The notes under the pieces: model-generated
Databases searched by the model: none
What the model saw: only the letters and a program-made list of their open reading frames with translations
Told to the model about the DNA's origin: nothing
Source of the DNA: Spongiibacter tropicus DSM 19543
GTDB lineage: Bacteria > Pseudomonadota > Gammaproteobacteria > Pseudomonadales > Spongiibacteraceae
Assembly: GCF_000420325.1 (NCBI RefSeq)
Contig: NZ_ATUS01000001.1
Span: 1-64,000, forward strand
DNA: 64,000 nt
Reading direction: 5' to 3'
In this document: in pieces, positions 7,900 to 15,691 of the stretch
Position numbering within the stretch: the first letter of the stretch is position 1
How the letters are laid out: the number at the start of each line of letters is the position of its first letter
Translations under genes and position numbers: made by a program

Positions 7900-8338
7900 A
7901 TGTCTGGGGTTTGCCGTCGTCAGCGCCGAGGACGGGCTCTTCAATGCTGTCCCGCGCATCGCGAAAGCGCCGGTAGCTGTCCAGGTCTTTGCTGACGAGT
8001 TCCAGGCACAATTTGAGTACCGCTACATCGTCAATAAATCCGGCTACCGGAATGGCGTCGGGAATGGCATCCAGCGGGATGAGGATGTATGTCAGCGCGG
8101 TGGCGACAGCGCCGAGAGTCCACCAAGGGATTTCCCGGTAATTGCCGCGTACATAGTCCTGCAGGAGCTGAAAGAGAATGGAAACCTGATTGAGATAGGG
8201 CGCAAGGCGGCGACTTTGCACTACCTTGTCGAGAATCTTTTGGCGATCTGCCAGCGTGTCTTCGAGCTGTTGCTCGTCGGCCTGGCTGGCGCCGTCATCG
8301 AGAATTTTTTTTGCGCGACGCGCCGAAAACCACTTCAT
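7898..8338 (-). CDS. YkvA/DUF1232 family membrane protein
   Basis: A 146-residue protein with the DUF1232 core YILIPLDAIPDAIPVAGFID (about 84-103), the hallmark of the YkvA family of unknown function. One hydrophobic segment (about 73-90) runs into this core, so an inner membrane location is likely. The first 45 residues are basic and helical. The ATG at 8338 has a strong GGGAGGA site, but that site lies in the 3' arm of a stable hairpin (8344-8363). The gene follows the acyl-CoA ligase gene with a 37-nt gap and may be co-transcribed with it. Confidence 0.85.
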   Translation of the reverse strand: MKWFSARRAKKILDDGASQADEQQLEDTLADRQKILDKVVQSRRLAPYLNQVSILFQLLQDYVRGNYREIPWWTLGAVATALTYILIPLDAIPDAIPVAGFIDDVAVLKLCLELVSKDLDSYRRFRDARDSIEEPVLGADDGKPQT

Positions 8339-8343
8339 GCTGT

Positions 8344-8363
8344 CCTCCCGCCGCAGCGGGAGG
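8344..8363 (-). promoter_or_regulatory. Hairpin sequestering the ykvA ribosome binding site
   Basis: On the minus strand CCTCCCGC pairs perfectly with GCGGGAGG over a TGCG loop. The 3' arm is the ribosome binding site of the gene starting at 8338, and the 5' arm is an anti-Shine-Dalgarno sequence. No T-run follows, so a terminator is less likely than translational control. Confidence 0.6.
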
Positions 8364-8375
8364 CTCCCGCGCGAA

Positions 8376-10094
8376 TTAGGCTTGCGCCAGTGTAGCGTAT
8401 TCCGCCTTGATATCCTTCTTCAGCACTTTGCCCGCCGGGTTGCGGGGCAGGGGAGCACTGGCGAACTCAATATATTTAGGCAGTTTGAAGGCTGCAAGGT
8501 GCTTGGCGAGGAAGTTTCTGACCTCGTCTTCGCTCAAGACTTTGCCATTGTTCAGGCGCAGTAATACGGCTACGGACTCTCCCAGCGTTTCGTCGGGTAC
8601 CCCAAATACTGCCGATTCCAGAACATCGGGGTGCTGGCTGAGCAGGGCTTCGATCTCGGCGGGGTAGATGTTCTCGCCGCCGCGAATAATGAGATCTTTG
8701 GCGCGGTCTGCAAGGAAGACGAAGCCGTTATCGTCGATGTAGCCAATATCCCCGGTGATCATCCAGCCATCCTTGAAGGCGGAGGCGTTGGCTTCCGGAC
8801 GGTGCCAGTACGATTGAATGTTGGTTACGGAGCGCAGCCAGATTTCGCCTTTCTCGCCTTTAGGCAAGTCATTTCCGTCCTCGTCGCAGGTTTTAAAATC
8901 TACCAGTGGCGACAGGGTTCCCGCCGAGCCGGGCTGTTCCTCGTAGGCACCGCCGGCACAACTTGAGCCAATAGCATTGCTCTCTGTCATGCCGTAACCG
9001 GTGCCCACAAAGGCGCTTTCAAGACGCTGGTCGATGACACGCTTAAACGCGGGTGGGCACGCACTGCCGCCGCCGCCGACTGAAAACAGGCTGCTGGTGT
9101 CGAACTTGTCGTAATCCGGGTGTTGCATCAGGTCGATAACCATCGACGGCGAGGCACTGAATACGGTGACGGTTTCCTGCTCAATCAGTCGCAGAGCTTC
9201 TCTGGCGTCCCATTTGTAGGTCATGACAATTTTGCGGCCACCGCGCAGATTGACCAGAAATGCCGCATAGCAGCCGGAAACATGAAACAGCGGCACCGAC
9301 AGCAGCGAGCAGGGTGCGTTGCCTGCGGCGAACATTTTTTCGATGGCCGCAGGGTTGGCCATCGCTGCGCAGATCGCCTGACACTCGAAGCTGAATAGTG
9401 CCTGGGTGATATTCCGGTGGGTGGACAGTGCGCCTTTGGGTTTGCCGCTGGTGCCCGAGCTGTACATGATTTGTACCGGGTCGTCTACGTCAAACTCCCA
9501 GGCCTGAGGCATACTTTTACCGCTGGCCTCGTCGATCAGGGCGGCCATATCAACGGCATGCTCGTCGGCCTGCCCGCGGGCCACGATCAGTTTGCAGGGC
9601 AAGTCGATCAGCAGGGGGGTGAGCGCCTGACGACGGCGCTCGTCAACAAATACGATGTCTGCTGCGCTGTCGCGAAGCACAAACTCCAGTTCTTCAGCGG
9701 TGCCCCAACTGTTGAGCGGTACTACAATCGCGCCCAGCGATACGACTGCTGCATAAGCCATCATCCACTCGGGATAGTTGCGCATGGCGATCGCCACTCG
9801 CTGCCCTTTTTGCAGGTCGAAGCGCGCTACGAGCTGGTAGGCGAGTGCATCGACATGCCGATAAAAGTCATTGAAGCTGAAGCGTTCTTCGGGCTGTCCG
9901 GGCTCGGCATACACCAAAAACTCGGCGTCGCCATGCTGACGGCCGGCATCCAACAGCTCTCGCATGGAGTTGGGCGCGTTCTTGAAGTGCCGCATCGGCT
10001 GGCCGTTGACCAGTCGTTCTTCCAGCTCGTAAGGAGCGCCGGGGCCGCAGAGTTGTGCTTCGCAGTCTTTTAGGGTTTGGGCAATGGATGTCAT
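8376..10094 (-). CDS. Class I adenylate-forming acyl-CoA synthetase
   Basis: A 572-residue AMP-dependent synthetase/ligase that would activate a carboxylic acid to its CoA thioester. The ATP phosphate loop YSSGTSGKPKG is at 211-221. An aromatic-acid/fatty-acid type GTGYGMTES (about 366-374), the GDIGYIDDNGF hinge region, and the C-terminal PRNPAGKVLKKD with the catalytic lysine follow in order. No signal peptide. It begins 15 nt after an NTF2-like gene, so the two are probably one operon. The substrate cannot be read from the sequence; fatty, aromatic or steroid-derived acids are all possible. Confidence 0.88.
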   Translation of the reverse strand: MTSIAQTLKDCEAQLCGPGAPYELEERLVNGQPMRHFKNAPNSMRELLDAGRQHGDAEFLVYAEPGQPEERFSFNDFYRHVDALAYQLVARFDLQKGQRVAIAMRNYPEWMMAYAAVVSLGAIVVPLNSWGTAEELEFVLRDSAADIVFVDERRRQALTPLLIDLPCKLIVARGQADEHAVDMAALIDEASGKSMPQAWEFDVDDPVQIMYSSGTSGKPKGALSTHRNITQALFSFECQAICAAMANPAAIEKMFAAGNAPCSLLSVPLFHVSGCYAAFLVNLRGGRKIVMTYKWDAREALRLIEQETVTVFSASPSMVIDLMQHPDYDKFDTSSLFSVGGGGSACPPAFKRVIDQRLESAFVGTGYGMTESNAIGSSCAGGAYEEQPGSAGTLSPLVDFKTCDEDGNDLPKGEKGEIWLRSVTNIQSYWHRPEANASAFKDGWMITGDIGYIDDNGFVFLADRAKDLIIRGGENIYPAEIEALLSQHPDVLESAVFGVPDETLGESVAVLLRLNNGKVLSEDEVRNFLAKHLAAFKLPKYIEFASAPLPRNPAGKVLKKDIKAEYATLAQA

Positions 10095-10109
10095 GGATAA
10101 GACCCTGGA

Positions 10110-10589
10110 TTATTTTGTTTCAAACATATTGTGGGTAAAGCTGAGCGTGGCCGGAATGGGAGCATTGATGGTTTCCATAATGCGCTCGTACTCGGTTCGA
10201 TAGATTTTCCAATCGCCATTTTCCAACCGGTAGTGGTCGGTGTAGATGGCCGTGCCGAACAGCATCCAGTTTTGCTCTTTATTGAAAACCAGATCCTGCA
10301 GATACCACTTGCCGGTAGCTTCGGTGTCACTCAGCAGCTCAATTTCGGGGTGATGACCGTTGTGCATGGTGATGACGGAGGGCGAATCCATGTGGCCGCG
10401 CAGGCCGTCGATCAGCGCTTTGCGATTGTCATAGCTGTATTTGCCACCGTCATAGCGAGCGACTACATCCTCACTCAGGGTGCTTTCCAGCAGATCCCAG
10501 TCGTGGGTATCGACTGCGCGCAGGTAGACATATTTGAGGCGTTTGATGGCTTCGATCAGCAACAACTGATCAGCAGACGTTAAAGTCAT
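10110..10589 (-). CDS. NTF2-like/SnoaL-like protein
   Basis: A 159-residue single-domain cone-shaped (NTF2/SnoaL-like) protein. The N-terminal helix IKRLKYVYLRAVDTHDWDLL leads to SEDVVARYDGG and later GKWYLQDLVF and GTAIYTDHYRLENGDWKI, the typical strand pattern of this fold. Such proteins act as small isomerases, dehydratases or hydrolases of ring or polyketide compounds. ATG 10589 was chosen because upstream in-frame codons are unlike the family. It is co-directional with the acyl-CoA ligase 15 nt downstream, which suggests a shared catabolic route. Confidence 0.78.
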   Translation of the reverse strand: MTLTSADQLLLIEAIKRLKYVYLRAVDTHDWDLLESTLSEDVVARYDGGKYSYDNRKALIDGLRGHMDSPSVITMHNGHHPEIELLSDTEATGKWYLQDLVFNKEQNWMLFGTAIYTDHYRLENGDWKIYRTEYERIMETINAPIPATLSFTHNMFETK

Positions 10590-10614
10590 GAGTTCGGATT
10601 CCTGTCTTAGTGTT

Positions 10615-10684
10615 GTTATAAACAGTGAGCACGTTCTGTACATCTGACGCCGATTGTAGGGGCATGTTTGGGTTTTCAACATGC
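10615..10684 (-). promoter_or_regulatory. -10 box and operator-like inverted repeat before the NTF2/ligase operon
   Basis: On the minus strand TATAAC (10615-10620) is a good -10 without a recognisable -35. About 65 bp upstream of the likely start is GCATGTT-N9-AACATGC (10662-10668 and 10678-10684), a perfect 7-bp inverted repeat. The layout suggests an activator-dependent promoter. The regulator is unknown and is not encoded nearby. Confidence 0.35.
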
Positions 10685-10833
10685 TCTGTATGGGTGAAGT
10701 AAGGGCGAGTTCAGACGTTGCTATTTTTTCCGCGACGTGTCCACGTGAGCAATGTCCGGAAAGCATCGCTATGCGTCACTGCCATTTGTTAAGCTAGCCG
10801 CCGTTTTTCGGTTTGAAAGGAGTGCCGCCGCGC

Positions 10834-11604
10834 ATGCGCATTATTACCGCCAACACCAACGGGATTCGGGCCGCCGCCCGCAAGGGGTTTTTCGAATGGC
10901 TGGCGACTCAGGACGCCGATGTGGTGTGTATTCAGGAAACCAAGGCCCAACGGGATCAGCTCGACGACCCGCAGTTTCATCCTGAGGGCTACAGTGTGAT
11001 GTACAGCGATGCCGAGAAAAAAGGCTACAGCGGCACCGCCATGTACTGCAAAAGGCCACCGAAGCAGTTCGTAACCGCCTTGGGCTGGGACCCTGCAGAC
11101 AGCGAAGGGCGATACATCCGCGCCGACTACGACAACATCAGCGTGATTTCTCTGTATATGCCGTCAGGCTCCAGCAGTGACGCGGCGCAAGCCAAGAAAG
11201 ACGATTTTCTTGAGCGTATCTATCCCCACTTTGTAGAGCTGAAAGAGCAGGGGCGGGAACTGATTATTTGCGCTGACTGGAATATCTGCCACAAGGAAAT
11301 CGACCTGAAGAACTGGAAACCCAACCAGAAAAACTCGGGTTTTCTGCCCCATGAGCGCGCCTGGCTCGACAAACTTTACGACGAGGCAGGCTTTGTTGAT
11401 GCGTTTCGCGAGATCAATCAAGAGGCGGTTTATACCTGGTGGAGTAACCGCGGGCAAGCCTACGCCAACAATGTGGGATGGCGTTTGGACTACCAGGTGA
11501 TCACACCGGGGCTGGTGGATAGCATCCGCGATGCCTGGGTATATAACGACGAGCGGTTTTCAGACCACGCGCCCTTTATTATGGATTACGATGGCTCGCT
11601 TTGA
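10834..11604 (+). CDS. xthA: Exonuclease III family AP endonuclease
   Basis: A 256-residue exonuclease III/AP endonuclease that incises DNA 5' to abasic sites in base excision repair. Metal and catalytic residues are visible: Glu35 in QETK, Asp148 and Asn150 in ADWN, and Asp244-His245 in SDHAP. ATG 10834 matches the family start MRIITANTNGIRAA; AAAGGAG lies about 11 nt upstream. It is divergent from the NTF2/ligase operon. Pseudomonas carries two related enzymes (xthA and exoA), so the exact orthologue is uncertain. Confidence 0.92.
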   Translation: MRIITANTNGIRAAARKGFFEWLATQDADVVCIQETKAQRDQLDDPQFHPEGYSVMYSDAEKKGYSGTAMYCKRPPKQFVTALGWDPADSEGRYIRADYDNISVISLYMPSGSSSDAAQAKKDDFLERIYPHFVELKEQGRELIICADWNICHKEIDLKNWKPNQKNSGFLPHERAWLDKLYDEAGFVDAFREINQEAVYTWWSNRGQAYANNVGWRLDYQVITPGLVDSIRDAWVYNDERFSDHAPFIMDYDGSL

Positions 11605-11694
11605 CCCGGTGCCTTGTGTACTATCAGCCTCTTTACAGCGCCGCACTGGCTGGCGCTGAACCCAGTTTCTATTGGTCTTGTTGAAGGAAATACC

Positions 11695-12033
11695 ATGAGC
11701 TTTTTTATCTCTCAGGCCCACGCCCAATCTGCCGGTGCCGCCGGTGCGCCTCCGGGTGGCGAGCTGTTCCAGATCGGTTTTCTGGTACTGATGTTCGGCC
11801 TGTTCTATTTCATTGCCATTCGTCCCCAGCGCAAGCGCCAAAAAGAGCATGCTGCCATGGTCGCCGCGCTGGCCAAGGGCGATGAAGTGGTGACGTCGGC
11901 AGGTATTCTCGGCAAAGTCATCAAACTGGACGACGACTACGTTGTTCTTCAGGTGGCCGACAACACCGAGCTGAAGTTCCAGCGTGTTGCGGTACACGCG
12001 GTACTGCCGAAAGGCACGCTGAAAGCGATATAA
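11695..12033 (+). CDS. yajC: Preprotein translocase subunit YajC
   Basis: A 112-residue accessory subunit of the SecDF-YajC complex in the inner membrane. One transmembrane segment (about 25-45) is followed by the family motif IRPQRKRQKEH and a cytoplasmic domain with GDEVVTSAGILGKV. ATG 11695 follows GAAGGAAA. In most proteobacteria yajC lies between tgt and secD; here it is alone, flanked by xthA and closed by its own terminator. Confidence 0.94.
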   Translation: MSFFISQAHAQSAGAAGAPPGGELFQIGFLVLMFGLFYFIAIRPQRKRQKEHAAMVAALAKGDEVVTSAGILGKVIKLDDDYVVLQVADNTELKFQRVAVHAVLPKGTLKAI

Positions 12034-12039
12034 GTCACA

Positions 12040-12067
12040 ACGGGACGCCACGGCGTCCCGTTTTTAT
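12040..12067 (+). terminator. Terminator after yajC
   Basis: CGGGACGC (12041-12048) pairs with GCGTCCCG (12053-12060), followed by T5. Confidence 0.9.
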
Positions 12068-12109
12068 TTCTGCCTGTTCCTTTTTTCTACTTCGCCATAG
12101 GTCTCGGTC

Positions 12110-13123
12110 ATGACTTCCCCCGTCAACGCCCGTCCCCCGCGTCGCCACCTTGCTCAACTGCCTACGCCCTTACAACCCCTCGACCGCTTGCAGCAGCGCT
12201 ACCCAGACGGCCCCCGAATATGGGTGAAGCGCGACGACCTTACCGGCTGCGCGCTGTCGGGCAATAAAATCCGCAAACTGGAGTTCAGTCTGGCTCAGGC
12301 GCTGGAAGAGGGCTGCGACACGGTGATCACCTGTGGTGGCTTGCAATCCAATCACTGCCGAGCCACCGCCTTGCTCTGTGCGCAGTTGGGGCTGAAATGC
12401 CACTTGCTGCTGCGCGGAGAGCATCGGCCTCCAGCCGATGGCAATCTGCTGCTGGACCAGTTGGCCGGTGCGGAAATTTCGGTTTATCCGGCGCCGCAGT
12501 TTACGCGCGAATTAACTACCTTGTTTGAACACTGGGTGCAGCATTATGCGGCGCAGGGGCGTCGTGCTTTTGTGATTCCCACCGGCGCGTCAGATGGCAT
12601 TGGGGTCTGGGGGTATTTTCAGGCCAGCGAAGAGCTGGCAGCAGACTGTCGTCGTGTGGGGATTTCCCCCCGGCATATCTTGTGTGCCACGGGCTCGGGC
12701 GGTACTCAGGCTGGATTGAGTGTGGGGGCGCATTATCACCTGCCGGAAGCGGCGGTGTGGGGCGTGAATGTTTGCGACGACGAACGCTGGTTTTTGAATA
12801 AAGTGGCCCGAGACCTGCATGAGTGGCGACAGCGTTATGCACTGGATACCGATGTCGATGCGGTAGACGTGAGGGTTATCGACGGTTATGTCGGGCCTGG
12901 CTATGCCCGCGCTGACGAGGAGATATATCGCAGCATTGCCGAGCTGGCGGCCTGTGAAGGGCTGGTATTGGACCCGGTCTACACGGGCAAGGCTTTCCAT
13001 GCCTTGCTGACCGAGCGTAAGGCGGGGCGATTCGGCGCCGATGGCGACATGGTGTTTGTGCACACCGGCGGTCTTTTCGGGGTCTTTCCCCACCGCGAAC
13101 ACTTTTCTTTTCTTGATCATTAA
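12110..13123 (+). CDS. D-cysteine desulfhydrase / ACC deaminase family PLP enzyme
   Basis: A 337-residue fold-type II PLP enzyme. Lys53 in SGNKIRKLEF is the PLP Schiff-base lysine, and Ser80-Asn81-His82 in GGLQSNHCRA is the catalytic nucleophile region shared by ACC deaminase and D-cysteine desulfhydrase. A phosphate-binding TGSGGTQAGL follows at about 194-203. D-cysteine desulfhydrase (D-Cys to pyruvate, H2S and NH3) is the likelier activity in a proteobacterium, but the two cannot be separated by eye. It is followed by an alanine symporter and a convergent alanine racemase, a neighbourhood consistent with D-amino-acid metabolism. Confidence 0.85.
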   Translation: MTSPVNARPPRRHLAQLPTPLQPLDRLQQRYPDGPRIWVKRDDLTGCALSGNKIRKLEFSLAQALEEGCDTVITCGGLQSNHCRATALLCAQLGLKCHLLLRGEHRPPADGNLLLDQLAGAEISVYPAPQFTRELTTLFEHWVQHYAAQGRRAFVIPTGASDGIGVWGYFQASEELAADCRRVGISPRHILCATGSGGTQAGLSVGAHYHLPEAAVWGVNVCDDERWFLNKVARDLHEWRQRYALDTDVDAVDVRVIDGYVGPGYARADEEIYRSIAELAACEGLVLDPVYTGKAFHALLTERKAGRFGADGDMVFVHTGGLFGVFPHREHFSFLDH

Positions 13124-13161
13124 CAACGCTTGATCATCAACAACAACGGTAAGGCGACAAA

Positions 13162-14526
13162 ATGGACACACTCAGTACCGCAATAGGCTACGTTAATGGC
13201 CTCGTTTGGGGCTGGCCGATGCTGGTGCTGATTCTCGGTACGGGCGCGTACCTGATGCTGGGGCTGCGTCTGATGCCGCTGCGGCATATTCCCGCCGCGT
13301 TCGTGCTGCTGCTCAGTCGCAGCAGTGCAGAGCGAGGCAAGGGGGAGATCAGTGCCTTCCAGGCATTGATGACTTCACTCTCTGCCACCATCGGCACCGG
13401 GAACATCGCCGGTGTGGCGACCGCGATCGCGCTGGGTGGCCCCGGTGCGCTGTTCTGGATGTGGTGTACGGCGCTGGTTGGTATGGCGACCAAATATGCC
13501 GAGGCGGTCTGTGCGGTGGAGTTCCGCGAGCGCGACAGCGAAGGCAATTTCAGCGGCGGACCGATGTATTACATCCGCAATGGTCTCGGGCCGCGCTGGC
13601 GATGGTTGGCAGGGACGTTTGCGTTTTTCGGCATCTTCGCCGGATTTGGTATTGGCAATACCGTTCAGGCCAATTCGGTTGCAGACGCTTTGCAAAGCAC
13701 GTTTTCGGTTCCCATGTGGCTGACGGGCGCGGCGTTAGCCGTTTGCGTGGCACTGGTCGTGTTGGGCGGCGTGAAACGGATTGCCAGTGTGGCCGGTGTG
13801 CTGGTGCCGTTTATGGCGATCAGTTACATGGTATTGGGGCTGATTATTCTGGGGATGCACCTCGATCGCATCCCCGAGATGCTGATGCTGGTGCTCGATT
13901 CTGCCTTTGGTGGTGCGGCCGCCGTTGGTGGTTTTGCCGGGGCGGGTGTTGCGGCCGCCATCCGCTACGGGGTGGCCCGGGGCGTGTTTTCCAATGAGGC
14001 GGGCTTGGGTAGCGCGCCCATTGCCCATGCGGCGGCGCACACGGATAGCCCTGTACGCCAGGGGCTTATTGCCATGTTGGGGACGTTTATCGATACCTTA
14101 CTGGTGTGCAGTGTTACCGGCTTTGTGATTTTGCTGTCGGGTCTTTGGCAAACCGGCGAGAGCGGGGCGGCATTGTCAGCGGCGGCTTTTGATCATCTGC
14201 TCAGTGGCGGACATTATGTGGTGTCGCTCGGGCTGGTGATCTTCGCGTTTACCACGATTCTCGGATGGGCCTACTACGGCGAGCGCTGTGTCGTGTATTT
14301 CTTCGGGACTAAGGCTGTGCTGGTATTCCGACTGGCCTGGGTCGCGGCGATACCGATGGGGGCAATGGCGCAGCTCAACTTTATCTGGCTGTTGGCAGAT
14401 ACCCTCAATGCGATGATGGCGCTGCCTAACCTGATCGCGCTGATTCTGCTCAGCCCGTTGGTGTTTAAACTGACACAGACACGGCTGGCCTCGGCACTGG
14501 GCAAGGCGGAATCCGCAGGCAGTTAG
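13162..14526 (+). CDS. Sodium:alanine symporter (AGCS family)
   Basis: A 454-residue inner membrane Na+/amino acid symporter of the alanine or glycine:cation family. About ten hydrophobic segments are visible. Family signatures include SATIGTGNIAGVATAIALGG (about 74-93), GPMYYIRNGLG (about 133-143) and VFSNEAGLGSAPIAHAAA (about 275-292). It starts 38 nt after the PLP enzyme gene and runs convergently into alanine racemase with a 13-bp gap. Import of alanine or glycine is expected; stereospecificity is unknown. Confidence 0.93.
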   Translation: MDTLSTAIGYVNGLVWGWPMLVLILGTGAYLMLGLRLMPLRHIPAAFVLLLSRSSAERGKGEISAFQALMTSLSATIGTGNIAGVATAIALGGPGALFWMWCTALVGMATKYAEAVCAVEFRERDSEGNFSGGPMYYIRNGLGPRWRWLAGTFAFFGIFAGFGIGNTVQANSVADALQSTFSVPMWLTGAALAVCVALVVLGGVKRIASVAGVLVPFMAISYMVLGLIILGMHLDRIPEMLMLVLDSAFGGAAAVGGFAGAGVAAAIRYGVARGVFSNEAGLGSAPIAHAAAHTDSPVRQGLIAMLGTFIDTLLVCSVTGFVILLSGLWQTGESGAALSAAAFDHLLSGGHYVVSLGLVIFAFTTILGWAYYGERCVVYFFGTKAVLVFRLAWVAAIPMGAMAQLNFIWLLADTLNAMMALPNLIALILLSPLVFKLTQTRLASALGKAESAGS

Positions 14527-14539
14527 GTGACTTGGGCTG

Positions 14540-15661
14540 TCAGTCCGGGTAATGACGCTCCACGCGATCGCTGATGCCGGTGAACAGCTCGTAGCTGATG
14601 GTCTGGCAATGGCTGGCTACCTCGGCGGCCGGAAGGCCGTGTCCCCACAGAAGTACCTCGTCGCCGACTTCAGCGTCGGGCAGGGTGCTGACATCAACTG
14701 TCAATAAATCCATCGACACCCGACCTGCCAGCGGCACGCGCTGGTCGCGAATCACCATCGGTGTGCCGTCCTCGGCGTGTCGGGGATAGCCATCGGCATA
14801 ACCGACGCCCACCGTGGCAATGCGTCGCGGGGAGGGTGCTGTCCAGCGGCGGTTGTAGCCCACGCCGTCACCCGTTTCCACGTCTTTGATCGCAATGATC
14901 CGGCTTTTAAACTGCATCACCGCTTGCAACTGCTGGCCACCTTGCAGATAGCCGGTGGGGTCGTCGCCATACAGCATAATACCGGGACGGACCCAGTCGA
15001 AGTGACTGTAGGGGTGCGCAATAATCGCCGCCGAATTGGCCATGCTGCGCGGCACCCGACCAAGTTCCGCACTGCTGCTGCAGAGTCGCTGGCACTGTTC
15101 TGCGGTCACCGGGGTACTAGGTTCATCTGCATCACTGAAGTGACTCATGTGGATAATATCGGCAACCTGAGGGCTGTCGGCTAGCAATCGGTGCGCTTCA
15201 ACAAACGTCTCATGATTCATGCCGAGTCGGTTCATGCCGATATTGCGCTTCAGCCAAACGTTAATGGATTGTGGCAGTGGGGTTCGGGACAGTTGACGGG
15301 CATCGTCCAGCCGGTGGATGACCAAGTCCAATCGCAGTTCTGAGCAGCGCTCCAGCAGGGACCGGTCGATCAGGGTACCCAGCAGCAGCAGGCGGGCCTC
15401 TGGCTGGCTGGCTCTCAGGGACTCTGCCTCGCAGAGACGGGCAAGGCCGTAGCCGTCGGCGAGGGCGCTGATATTGGCGGCTACCCAGTCGGCACCGTGT
15501 CCGTAGCCATTGGCTTTCAGCATGGCTAAGATACGGGCCGACGGCGCCCGTTGTTTGACTACCGAGATATTGTGACGCAGGGCCGTCACGTCAAATTCCA
15601 GCCAGCTTGTATTACGCAAGGTTTGCCAGTGCTCCACTGCCACGATAAGAGAGACCGCCAC
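14540..15661 (-). CDS. alr: Alanine racemase
   Basis: A 373-residue PLP-dependent alanine racemase that makes D-alanine for peptidoglycan or uses D-alanine as substrate. The PLP lysine is Lys49 in MLKANGYGHG, where most relatives read KANAYGHG. The second catalytic tyrosine is in GVGYNRRW, and the C-terminal GRVSMDLLTVDVS and ELFTGISDRV motifs are intact. The start is uncertain: GTG at 15661 is used, and GTG at 15637 is an alternative; neither has a clear ribosome binding site. It is divergent from a secreted protease gene starting only 30 bp away. Confidence 0.93.
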   Translation of the reverse strand: MAVSLIVAVEHWQTLRNTSWLEFDVTALRHNISVVKQRAPSARILAMLKANGYGHGADWVAANISALADGYGLARLCEAESLRASQPEARLLLLGTLIDRSLLERCSELRLDLVIHRLDDARQLSRTPLPQSINVWLKRNIGMNRLGMNHETFVEAHRLLADSPQVADIIHMSHFSDADEPSTPVTAEQCQRLCSSSAELGRVPRSMANSAAIIAHPYSHFDWVRPGIMLYGDDPTGYLQGGQQLQAVMQFKSRIIAIKDVETGDGVGYNRRWTAPSPRRIATVGVGYADGYPRHAEDGTPMVIRDQRVPLAGRVSMDLLTVDVSTLPDAEVGDEVLLWGHGLPAAEVASHCQTISYELFTGISDRVERHYPD

Positions 15662-15691
15662 GCGGTCGATGAGGTTGCCAAGTTTACCGCT

